Assembly (NCBI GenBank): GCA_044359565.1
Contig: JBIKLX010000073.1
Location: 1 to 14,193, forward strand
Length of the DNA: 14,193 nucleotides
Direction of reading: 5' to 3'
Source: VFMC01 sp044359565
GTDB lineage: Bacteria; Actinomycetota; Acidimicrobiia; Acidimicrobiales; Ilumatobacteraceae
Shown here: positions 7,333-13,904 of the stretch, piece after piece
Numbering within the stretch: the first letter of the stretch is position 1
Layout: each line of letters begins with the position of its first letter
Notes under the pieces: generated by a model
Database searches by the model: none
What the model was told of the DNA's origin: nothing
What the model saw: the letters and a program-made list of their open reading frames with translations, nothing else
Program-made: the position numbers and the translations under genes

Positions 7333-8590
7333 GATGAAGCGGGGGTGAGGGGGGTGTGAGGCGGGCGCGGCGTAACTGCACTGCGGCGATCGTCCAGAGC
7401 AGCACGGCGTAGGTGCATTCCGAGGCAGCGGTGGCGGCCACTGCGCCACGCCACGAGTGCGCCGGGATCAGCGCGATGCACAGCACCAGGTTCACCACCA
7501 GCGTCACCACGAGCGCGCCGAGCCGCTGGCGCTGGAAGCCCGCACCGCTGAGCGCGTTGGCCGGGAAGTACTGCAGGGCGCGCACGACGGGGATGAAGGC
7601 GAGCCAGCGCACGATGGTGATCGCGCCGTCGAAGTCGTCGCCGAGGACGGGTCGGAACAGCGGGGCGAACGCCACCATCGCCACCGCCACCGCCGAGGCG
7701 TAGGCCAGGCTGGGCACCAGTAGTCGGCGCGCCAACCGCATCGATGCGGCGATGCCCTCGCGCCCCTCGCTGAACGAACGGTTGATGGTGGCCACGATCA
7801 ACGCCTGCACGGGGATGAAGGCCAGCGCCGGCACGCGGTAGGCGGCGGTGTAGAGGCCGGCGTCGTCGTTCCAGCCGTAGCGCACCATCAGCGGCTTGTC
7901 GATCCCGTCCTGGGCCGAGAACGCGGCGAGCGACGCCGCATACGGCATGCCCTCGCTCACGTCGCGGCGCGTCACGCGGCCGCGACGCAGATGCACCCCG
8001 AACCGGCGTTGCGCCACACCCAGCACGACGGCCATCGTCGCTGCGGCCGCCACGGTCTGCAGCATCGCCCACCCGGTCACGCTGTCGCCTCCGGCGGCGA
8101 AGAACAGCACGGCGGCACCGAGGCGCGCCGCGGCCGTGCCGGTGACGACGAGCGCGTAGGTGCGCAGGTCGCTGCACGACATCGCCAGGTAGGCGCACAG
8201 CGACACCACGGCGCTGAACACCAACTCGCCGGCGGCCAGCAGCACCATCGCCTGCCACGGTGCGCTGGGCACCACGGCGGCGGTGACGGCCACCGACACG
8301 AACGACGCAACGATGCCGCCCACCCACACCGTGGTGAACGCGGTGCGGAACGAGTCGTCGACATCGCGCTGTTCGCGGCGCACTCGTTGCACAAGCAACA
8401 AACTCGCACCAGCGTTGGCGAACGGTGCAATGGCGACCGTGATGGCACCGATCGCGCCGAGCTGGCCGTAGCCGACGCGTCCGAGCGAGCGGGCGACCAG
8501 CAGGAACACGCCGATCCCCGAGGCGAACTTCGCGATCTCGGCCACGAGCGACCAGCGCGTGTCGCGGGCGATGGCCCGGCGTTCGCTCAC
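7328..8590 (-). CDS. Polysaccharide repeat-unit flippase, Wzx / MATE-like
   Basis: A 420-residue integral membrane protein with about 12 hydrophobic helices and basic cytoplasmic loops, matching the length and look of Wzx-type polysaccharide transporters. The N-terminal region (about 12-65), with V-A-R-S-L-G-R-V-G-Y-G-Q-L-G, is the usual first-helix and G-x-Y/F-G turn of this family. A second such region around A-G-L-Y-T-A-A-Y-R-V-P matches the start of the C-terminal half-bundle. It would flip polyprenyl-diphosphate-linked repeat units to the outer membrane face for the Wzy-like polymerase encoded at 491-1798. GTG at 8590 is chosen because it overlaps the upstream GT4 stop as GTGA, suggesting coupled translation. 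It is the second gene of a two-gene reverse operon and ends against a convergent gene. It appears intact; the substrate is unknown. Confidence 0.85.
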   Translation of the reverse strand: MSERRAIARDTRWSLVAEIAKFASGIGVFLLVARSLGRVGYGQLGAIGAITVAIAPFANAGASLLLVQRVRREQRDVDDSFRTAFTTVWVGGIVASFVSVAVTAAVVPSAPWQAMVLLAAGELVFSAVVSLCAYLAMSCSDLRTYALVVTGTAAARLGAAVLFFAAGGDSVTGWAMLQTVAAAATMAVVLGVAQRRFGVHLRRGRVTRRDVSEGMPYAASLAAFSAQDGIDKPLMVRYGWNDDAGLYTAAYRVPALAFIPVQALIVATINRSFSEGREGIAASMRLARRLLVPSLAYASAVAVAMVAFAPLFRPVLGDDFDGAITIVRWLAFIPVVRALQYFPANALSGAGFQRQRLGALVVTLVVNLVLCIALIPAHSWRGAVAATAASECTYAVLLWTIAAVQLRRARLTPPSPPLHP

Positions 8591-9735
8591 CGGTCGAGCA
8601 CCCGGTGGTAGTGCTCGGCAAGCGCTGCCGACTGCGTGGCAAGATCGAAGTGTTCGACGATGTGGGCACGGCCGGCCTGCGCCATCCGTGCGGCCAGTTC
8701 GGGGTCGCCCAGGATGCGCACCAGCGCGGCGGCGAGGCCGTCGGCATCGTCTTCGTCGACCAGCAGGCCTCCGGCGCCGTCGATCACCACATCGGGCACA
8801 CCGCCCGATCGGCAGGCCACCACCGGCAGCCCACAGGCCTGCGCCTCGGCGAACACCAACCCGAGGGCTTCACGTTGGCCGGTGGGCGACACGGTGCTGG
8901 GGCCGCACAGCACGGTGGCCGTGGCCATCGCCCGACGCACCTCGTCGTGAGGGCGCGACCCACGGAAGTCGGCGGCGACGCCGAGCGTGCGGGCGAGGTG
9001 TTCCGCGGCGGCTCGTTCCGGGCCGTCACCGATGACCGTGAGGTGGGCGTCGGGCACGGTGGCCTGCACGATGGCCATCGCCCGGATCAGCGTGTGGATG
9101 CCCTTCTGCGCGACCAGGCGACCGACGAAGAGCACCTCGGCCGGCGACCGACTGGTGTCGGGGGTGGGAGCGAACTGTGTGGTGTCGACACCGACATGTT
9201 GGACGACCACCCGGGCGGGTGGCGCGCCGAGGCGCAGCAGGCAGTCGCGGGTGTAGGTCGAGTTGGCGAGCAGCACCGCAGCCTGCTCGAACACCGCCGT
9301 GCGGCGACGCAGCCACAACCGCCCGCCGGGCCCGGTGTGGGCATGGTCGTGCTGGGTCACCTCGTAGCCGTGGATGCTCACCACCAGTGGCAGCCGATAC
9401 CGACGCGCGGTGGCCGCAGCGAACATCGCGTCGGGGCCGAAATGGGCGTGGATCAGGGCCGGTCGGATGCTCCTGACCAGGCGATTCGCGACCGGATCGA
9501 CTCCGAGCAGGAACGCTGCGAGGCGCACCAGCCGCGGCCCCCACGAACTGATCGTCGTGCGGTCGGGCGGGGTGGCCGAGCCGGCGACCCGCTGGTGCCC
9601 CAGGTAGTGGGCCACCACGCCGGGCACGTGGTCGGTCTGGGTGACCACCCACGGTTCGCTCGCGGCGAGCAGTTGGGTGCGGTAGACGAGTACCGCGAGT
9701 GGTGTCTGCCCGTGTGCAGGTTGCTCTGGCAGCAT
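8587..9735 (-). CDS. Glycosyltransferase family 4 (GT-B fold)
   Basis: A 382-residue GT4 enzyme. Visible landmarks are H-A-H-F-G-P-D near the end of the first Rossmann domain, H-V-G-V-D-T-T-Q-F at the inter-domain linker, L-F-V-G-R-L-V-A-Q-K-G at the start of the donor domain, G-D-G-P-E-R, and the E-x7-E motif (Glu289 in Q-R-E-A-L-G and Glu297 in A-E-A-Q). The class is typical of capsule and exopolysaccharide assembly at the cytoplasmic face. The frame stays open upstream to about 10008. ATG 9735 is clearly the start because GAGGAG lies four bases before it and homologous sequence begins with the V-L-V-Y-R-T strand just after. It heads the two-gene reverse operon with the flippase and diverges from the sigma-factor gene. 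Donor and linkage unknown. Confidence 0.9.
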   Translation of the reverse strand: MLPEQPAHGQTPLAVLVYRTQLLAASEPWVVTQTDHVPGVVAHYLGHQRVAGSATPPDRTTISSWGPRLVRLAAFLLGVDPVANRLVRSIRPALIHAHFGPDAMFAAATARRYRLPLVVSIHGYEVTQHDHAHTGPGGRLWLRRRTAVFEQAAVLLANSTYTRDCLLRLGAPPARVVVQHVGVDTTQFAPTPDTSRSPAEVLFVGRLVAQKGIHTLIRAMAIVQATVPDAHLTVIGDGPERAAAEHLARTLGVAADFRGSRPHDEVRRAMATATVLCGPSTVSPTGQREALGLVFAEAQACGLPVVACRSGGVPDVVIDGAGGLLVDEDDADGLAAALVRILGDPELAARMAQAGRAHIVEHFDLATQSAALAEHYHRVLDR

Positions 9736-9739
9736 GGCG

Positions 9740-9745
9740 CTCCTC
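9740..9745 (-). promoter_or_regulatory. Shine-Dalgarno fixing the GT4 start
   Basis: On the reverse strand, GAGGAG followed by four bases leads into ATG at 9735. It decides the start against the open frame that runs upstream into the sigma-factor gene region. Confidence 0.75.
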
Positions 9746-9757
9746 ACCCGGACGCCG

Positions 9758-9782
9758 ATGCTAGCGACGGCGCATGTGTCAA
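9758..9782 (-). promoter_or_regulatory. Candidate promoter for the GT4-flippase operon
   Basis: Reading the reverse strand, a perfect TTGACA (9782-9777) is followed by TAGCAT (9763-9758), a good actinobacterial -10. The spacer is only 13 bases against the usual 16-18, so the two hexamers may not work as a pair; the -10 alone would put a start near 9751, a short leader before the GAGGAG. Tentative. Confidence 0.35.
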
Positions 9783-9822
9783 GAAGCCGGAATCTCGCGG
9801 GCACTGTGCAACACCCGTCGGC

Positions 9823-9828
9823 TAGGCT
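9823..9828 (+). promoter_or_regulatory. Candidate -10 element for the sigma-factor operon
   Basis: TAGGCT fits the TANNNT pattern of actinobacterial housekeeping promoters. Transcription would begin near 9835, inside the left arm of the inverted repeat at 9832-9858. I see no good -35 at the proper distance, although GCACTGTGC (9801-9809), a small palindrome, lies upstream. Tentative. Confidence 0.35.
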
Positions 9829-9831
9829 CCC

Positions 9832-9858
9832 GCCCGAGCATGTCGTGAATGCTCGGGC
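9832..9858 (+). repeat. Perfect 10-bp inverted repeat in the sigma-gene leader (operator or leader hairpin)
   Basis: GCCCGAGCAT (9832-9841) and ATGCTCGGGC (9849-9858) are exact reverse complements separated by the seven bases GTCGTGA. It is the only perfect dyad of this size that I noticed in the non-coding gaps. It sits between the candidate -10 and the strong Shine-Dalgarno at 9885. As RNA it would be a stable GC-rich stem at the mRNA start; as DNA it could be a dimer-binding operator. A terminator is unlikely, since nothing ends upstream on this strand and no T run follows. Confidence 0.7.
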
Positions 9859-9884
9859 ACATGCGAGTGCCTGGTCAGGAAGTG

Positions 9885-9892
9885 GGAGGAGG
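9885..9892 (+). promoter_or_regulatory. Strong Shine-Dalgarno deciding the sigma-factor start
   Basis: GGAGGAGG with a four-base spacer precedes GTG 9897. ATG 9849, ATG 9861 and GTG 9882 are in the same frame, but the first two lie in or next to the inverted repeat and none has a ribosome site, so GTG 9897 is preferred. Confidence 0.75.
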
Positions 9893-9896
9893 TGCC

Positions 9897-11405
9897 GTGG
9901 CCACGTCGGTCGAGAATCTGCAGACCATCCACAAACTCCGTAACCGCGACCACGACACCTTCGAGGCGATGGTGCACGCCTACGGCCCCGAGTTGTTCCG
10001 CCACGCACGTCGGCGCACGCTCAACGACGCCGCAGCCGAAGACATCGTGCAAGAGACGTTCACCCGTGCGTATCGCGCGTTGCCACGCCTGCGCGACGAC
10101 AGCAACGTGCGGCCGTGGTTGCACCACATCCTCGCCAACGTGTGCATCGACGAGGCCAACCGCCGCGACCGCGAAACAGCGAAGGTCACCCGCTTGTTCG
10201 TCGATCCGGCTGCCTCGCTCGACAGCCCCGGGGTCGAGGCCGAACTCGGGCTCGACCTCGACGACACGTCACTGCAGTCGGCGTTGCTCACCCTCACCCC
10301 CGAGTACCGCGATGCGCTGGTGCTGCGGTTCGTCGACGAACTCGAGTACGACGAGCTCGCCTACCGCTCGGGCATCTCCGAGCAGAACGCCCGGGCCCGT
10401 GTCAGCAGGGCGCGCAGCATGATGCGCACGGCACTCACTGGCGCCGCTGCCATCCCGCTGTTCGTCTACACATTCTTCCGGCGCAGTTCGAAGGCCGCGG
10501 CGGCGCTCGACCGGGCCGAGAGCACCACGGCATCGTCGATGGGCATCGGTGCCTCGGCACAGATGAACCGGCTAGCCACCGTCGCGGCGCCCGCCATGGA
10601 GGCTGCCAGCTCGGTGGCCGCGCAGGCTCCCACCGTCGCGCCGATGTTCGCCAAGGTGGCCGTCGGTGTCGGGCTGGTCGCCACGGCCGCATTCACCGCC
10701 AGCTCCGATTCGGCACCGCCGGCCGCGGCCTCCATCGTCGTGCCCGACCGTGTGGTGTCCGACCAGTCGGGGGCGGTCGCCGCCCCTGCCGTGGGCGATC
10801 CCGTTGTCACCTCCGTCGGCGCGGCACCCGCCGCTGCCGCCCCCGGCGCCCCGACGGTCGATGCCGCCCCGGCCACGGTGGCGCCCACCGTTTCACCTAC
10901 GGTGCCGCCCACCGTCGCCCCCACCACACCCGTCACCGCAGCACCCACGGTGCCGCCCACCACGGCACCCCCGGTCACGGTGCCACCCACCACGGTGCCG
11001 CCCACCTCACCCCCCACCACGGCGGCGCCTGCGGTGCTCGGCGGTTCGGTGTCGGGGCCGTCGATCAGCGTCACCGCGGCCGGGCCCCGCTTCGACCTCA
11101 GTGGCCCGGTCAGTTTCGCCATCGGCGACACGGTGGTCACGGCCACCCTCAGCGGCCGGCTCGGGGTGAACACCACCATCGATCGCAACGGTCGCCAGCG
11201 TCTCGACGGCCAGGTCACGGCGTCATTCGGTTCCGACTCCATCGACCTTCGCTTGGCGGGCTTCGCTACCGCTACCGCCGATCCGTCCACCTTCACGCTC
11301 GTCGGCCGCTTCAGCGCCTCGGGCGGCACGGCCGGCCTGGTCACCTCGGGTTCGTTCTCGGGCACGCTCACCGCCGGCTCGCTGTCGCTCAGCCTCACCC
11401 CGTGA
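9897..11405 (+). CDS. ECF-type sigma factor fused to a membrane segment, Pro/Thr-rich linker and outer beta domain
   Basis: A 502-residue protein far longer than a plain ECF sigma factor (about 170-200). Residues 20-92 look like sigma region 2, with A-A-E-D-I-V-Q-E-T-F (46-55) and R-P-W-L-H-H-I-L-A-N (72-81). Residues 124-180 look like region 4, with L-T-P-E-Y-R-D-A-L and a helix-turn-helix ending S-R-A-R. A hydrophobic patch lies at 181-194, and a more convincing short membrane segment (254-268, V-A-V-G-V-G-L...) follows Lys253. A Pro/Thr/Val-rich linker (about 319-379) then leads to a Gly/Ser/Thr-rich domain of alternating strands (383-502). The layout suggests DNA binding inside and sensing outside, on one chain. 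No zinc-finger anti-sigma motif is seen here, and no separate anti-sigma gene lies nearby. Membrane-fused ECF factors are known in Actinobacteria; I do not recognise this ectodomain. The stop overlaps the next gene as GTGA. Confidence 0.85.
   Translation: MATSVENLQTIHKLRNRDHDTFEAMVHAYGPELFRHARRRTLNDAAAEDIVQETFTRAYRALPRLRDDSNVRPWLHHILANVCIDEANRRDRETAKVTRLFVDPAASLDSPGVEAELGLDLDDTSLQSALLTLTPEYRDALVLRFVDELEYDELAYRSGISEQNARARVSRARSMMRTALTGAAAIPLFVYTFFRRSSKAAAALDRAESTTASSMGIGASAQMNRLATVAAPAMEAASSVAAQAPTVAPMFAKVAVGVGLVATAAFTASSDSAPPAAASIVVPDRVVSDQSGAVAAPAVGDPVVTSVGAAPAAAAPGAPTVDAAPATVAPTVSPTVPPTVAPTTPVTAAPTVPPTTAPPVTVPPTTVPPTSPPTTAAPAVLGGSVSGPSISVTAAGPRFDLSGPVSFAIGDTVVTATLSGRLGVNTTIDRNGRQRLDGQVTASFGSDSIDLRLAGFATATADPSTFTLVGRFSASGGTAGLVTSGSFSGTLTAGSLSLSLTP
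10851..11033 (+). repeat. Low-complexity Pro/Thr/Val linker within the sigma fusion
   Basis: About 60 codons repeat short blocks such as V-P-P-T-T, A-P-T and V-A-P-T, built from near-identical DNA units like GTGCCGCCCACC. Such linkers are typical of wall-spanning parts of exported actinobacterial proteins, which supports placing the C-terminal domain outside the membrane. The unit repeats make length changes by slippage or recombination likely. Confidence 0.8.
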
Positions 11406-13876
11406 TCCAGCCAGCCACTCGTCGCGCCGCCGTGGCGGCGGTGCTCGGCGTTGCGCTGCTGGCCGTGGCGCTGCCTGCGTCGGCCGGGCCGGGCGATGCC
11501 GTCGACGCCACGGCGCGCCGGCCCGCACAGTGGCCGGCGTCCACCGGCACCGACCTGCGGCTCGAGGGTTGGCCGCACGCCATCCGCCTGGCCGGCGCCG
11601 ACCGCTACCAGACCTCGCTCACCGCGGCGCTGGCCCTGCGCGGCAAGGGCGACTTCCCGTTCGACACCCCTGATCGTTCGTCGAACGGTGCCACCTCGCT
11701 GGCTACGGCCGACGACTGGTGGGGGGCGGCCACCTGCCCGCGGTCGATCATCGTCGTCTCGGCCGATAACCCGGCCGATTCGTTGGCCGCGTCGGCACTG
11801 TCGGATCCCACGCACGGCTCGTCCGAGCCCTATCTGCAGCGCACGGCTGCCGCCGATCCGCTGTTCTATCCGATCGGCGGGTTCTCCAAGGTCGACACCG
11901 ATTCGGCACCGATCCTCATCACCCAGTCGGCCCGGTCGGGCGCGACGGCGCTCAGCACGGCCACCCGCCTCGCGGCGCAAGACCTGCGCTCGGGTGGCTG
12001 CAAGTTGGCGTTCCAGGCGATCATCGTCGGCGGCCCCATCGCCGTGCCCGCAGCGGTCGAGAACGAACTGGTCTCGCTCGGTTACGACGAGGTGTTCCGG
12101 GTTGCGGGCAACGATCGCTTCGAGACTGCCGCGAAGTTGGCGCAGGGCCTGGGCACCGCACCGGTACCCGGCGCGGTCACGGCCTGCACCGATGTGGCGG
12201 TCGACGACGGCAACGCGCGGATGTCGTTCGTGGCCAACTCGGTGGTCGAGTACCGCACGTCGGCCACCCAGTGCCGTCTGCTGGGGCGCACGGTGGTGCT
12301 CACCGACGGTGTCACCGGTGCCGATGCGCTGGCGGCAGGTTGGTGGACCTCGTTCTTCCAGGTGCCCGTGCTGTTGCACAACGGCACCGACGATCTGCCG
12401 GTGGCCACCGCCAATGCGTTGCGCACGATGCAGGTGCAGAACCTCATCGTGCTGGGTGGCACGGCCCGCATCAGCGAGGCCGCGGTGGCCAAGGCCGTTG
12501 GGCTCACCGGTGCCACCCCTACCCGCATCGCCGGCGACAATCGTTTCGACACCAGCGTGCAGATGGCCCAGCGCTTCGGCGGCTGGTATCCCACGGGCCG
12601 GGCCAACGAGTTCGAGGGCAGCATGGTGTGCCTCGCTGCGTCGTCGGGCGACGGCGCCGAGGCGACCGGGTGGCCCGATGCGCTCGGTGCCGGGCCGTGG
12701 TGTGCCGCCGCCAACGGCGCCACCGGTAACCCGGGTGCACCGGCGCGTGCACTGGCGCCACTCACCGGCCAGTCGCCCACGCTGTCCACCCGCGGGCCTG
12801 CCCGCCCGGCGCACGATGCGGTGCCGATCCTGCTCGTGCCGGCCGGCGCCACCACCCTGCCGTCCAGCGTGTCGTCGCTGTTGTCGGGTGCGTTCGAATC
12901 CGCCGACGACTGGTGCACCAGCGTCGCCTCGTCGGCCACCTGCCGTGTGCCCGGGTTCGCCATCGCGTTCGGCGGCGAGACGGCGCTGCCGTCCACCCTC
13001 GTCGACCGGGTGTCGCAACTGGTGTCGGGCGGGTCGGTCGCCGCCGATCCGCAGGTGGCACCCACGCTCACCAGCCCCTTCTTCACAGCGCTCGACATGG
13101 CCCCGGTGTTCGGCCTGACGGGCACATCGTCGGCGCGGGTGTGCGCGGCCCGTGGCGCCTACACCGACGCGCGTTGGTTGGGTGTGTTCGACGACAGTGC
13201 CACCACCACGTTGCTCGCCTCGGCCGATGTGATGTTCGACCAGCGCTATCTGCGCGACGCCGACGGTGTCACCCGGTCGCGCCGTGTGGGTGCCCCGGTG
13301 TGTGTGGCGTTCGATCCGGCTGCTCGCACCACGGTCACCGCGCAAGCGGTGGGCCTGTCGGGCCGGGCCAGCGCCGTCACGTCGTTCGGTGTGGGCAGTA
13401 CCAGCCGGTTCCAGATGTCGGGGCCGATGGTCGATCCGGCGCCGGCGGTGTCGTCGGGCACCGCCAGCGAGACCGACCTCAGCGGTGGCGGCACCACGGT
13501 GCGCACGTTCATCACCGCGGCACCTACACCGGTCATCGGCGCGGTGTCGCGCGGGGTGGCAGCGCAGGTGTCGTCGGGGGCGCTCACGGTGACGATCGTG
13601 CGTGGCACCGACTCGGGCGGCATCATCGCACCCGACACGTTCACGGCCACCTGGAGCATCACCACACCACTCGGGTTGGTCAGCGGTTGGGCGGCGGGCG
13701 AGGCCCTGCTGGCGGGTGGCGCCTGGCAGTTGCGTGGTCAGTCGAGCTTTGCGGGCGGTTCGTGGAACGTCGTGTCGGGCACCGGCGGCTTCCGGGCCAC
13801 GCTCACCACCAATCTGGCCGGGGTCGACAGCGACGACGCGATCAGCTGGCAGCTCGATGGCCTGGTCGCCGGCTGA
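11402..13876 (+). CDS. Secreted protein with three cell-wall-binding-2 (CWB2) repeats and a novel C-terminal region
   Basis: The 824-residue product begins with a signal peptide: basic R-R, a hydrophobic core at about 9-24 and A-S-A ending at 28, the likely cleavage point. Three CWB2 repeats follow. Their opening motifs are R-L-A-G-A-D-R-Y (62-69), R-V-A-G-N-D-R-F (233-240) and R-I-A-G-D-N-R-F (375-382), each later completed by I-I-V-G-G, I-V-L-G-G and I-A-F-G-G strands. CWB2 modules bind anionic wall polymers in clostridial S-layer proteins, where three modules pack together. Residues about 545-824 are unrecognised; the last ~120 are rich in beta pattern and resemble the end of the sigma fusion. 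Ten cysteines after the signal peptide suggest disulfides. There is no LPXTG signal or C-terminal anchor. GTG 11402 is set by the GTGA overlap and the signal peptide; no Shine-Dalgarno precedes it, so translation is probably coupled to the sigma gene. Confidence 0.85.
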   Translation: MIQPATRRAAVAAVLGVALLAVALPASAGPGDAVDATARRPAQWPASTGTDLRLEGWPHAIRLAGADRYQTSLTAALALRGKGDFPFDTPDRSSNGATSLATADDWWGAATCPRSIIVVSADNPADSLAASALSDPTHGSSEPYLQRTAAADPLFYPIGGFSKVDTDSAPILITQSARSGATALSTATRLAAQDLRSGGCKLAFQAIIVGGPIAVPAAVENELVSLGYDEVFRVAGNDRFETAAKLAQGLGTAPVPGAVTACTDVAVDDGNARMSFVANSVVEYRTSATQCRLLGRTVVLTDGVTGADALAAGWWTSFFQVPVLLHNGTDDLPVATANALRTMQVQNLIVLGGTARISEAAVAKAVGLTGATPTRIAGDNRFDTSVQMAQRFGGWYPTGRANEFEGSMVCLAASSGDGAEATGWPDALGAGPWCAAANGATGNPGAPARALAPLTGQSPTLSTRGPARPAHDAVPILLVPAGATTLPSSVSSLLSGAFESADDWCTSVASSATCRVPGFAIAFGGETALPSTLVDRVSQLVSGGSVAADPQVAPTLTSPFFTALDMAPVFGLTGTSSARVCAARGAYTDARWLGVFDDSATTTLLASADVMFDQRYLRDADGVTRSRRVGAPVCVAFDPAARTTVTAQAVGLSGRASAVTSFGVGSTSRFQMSGPMVDPAPAVSSGTASETDLSGGGTTVRTFITAAPTPVIGAVSRGVAAQVSSGALTVTIVRGTDSGGIIAPDTFTATWSITTPLGLVSGWAAGEALLAGGAWQLRGQSSFAGGSWNVVSGTGGFRATLTTNLAGVDSDDAISWQLDGLVAG

Positions 13877-13902
13877 CGGTCGGCCTGGTCCCCCTGCCAC
13901 CG
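13877..13902 (+). terminator. Weak hairpin after the CWB2 gene
   Basis: CGGT-c-GGC (13877-13884) can pair with GCC-ACCG (13896-13902), giving seven pairs with one bulge and an 11-base loop right after the stop. There is no T run. It may attenuate read-through into the next gene, or be chance in such GC-rich DNA. Confidence 0.25.
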
Positions 13903-13904
13903 GC

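Noticed and set aside
9789..9819. GGAAT followed by CGTC upstream of the sigma gene, like an ECF self-promoter
   Set aside because: The gap between the two parts is about 22 bases, longer than the 15-18 expected for ECF promoters, so I do not claim autoregulation from it.
9736..10008. N-terminal extension of the reverse GT4 gene to base 10008
   Set aside because: It would overlap the sigma gene head-on and encodes Arg-rich sequence without fold features; ATG 9735 has an ideal ribosome site.
10437..10478. Hydrophobic patch at sigma residues 181-194 as a first membrane helix
   Set aside because: It is short and directly continues the region 4 helix; two crossings would put the Pro/Thr linker inside the cell, which does not fit the composition. 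One crossing at 254-268 is preferred.
10115..11401. Upstream extension of the CWB2 frame through the sigma gene (one open frame to 13876)
   Set aside because: The extension is an out-of-frame reading of the sigma gene, rich in Arg/His, whereas GTG 11402 gives a clean signal peptide and a GTGA overlap.
13859..13890. Direct repeat GGCCTGGTC at 13859-13867 and 13882-13890, considered as an attachment or insertion-site duplication
   Set aside because: Nine bases in GC-rich DNA 23 bases apart is easily chance, and no mobile gene lies between.
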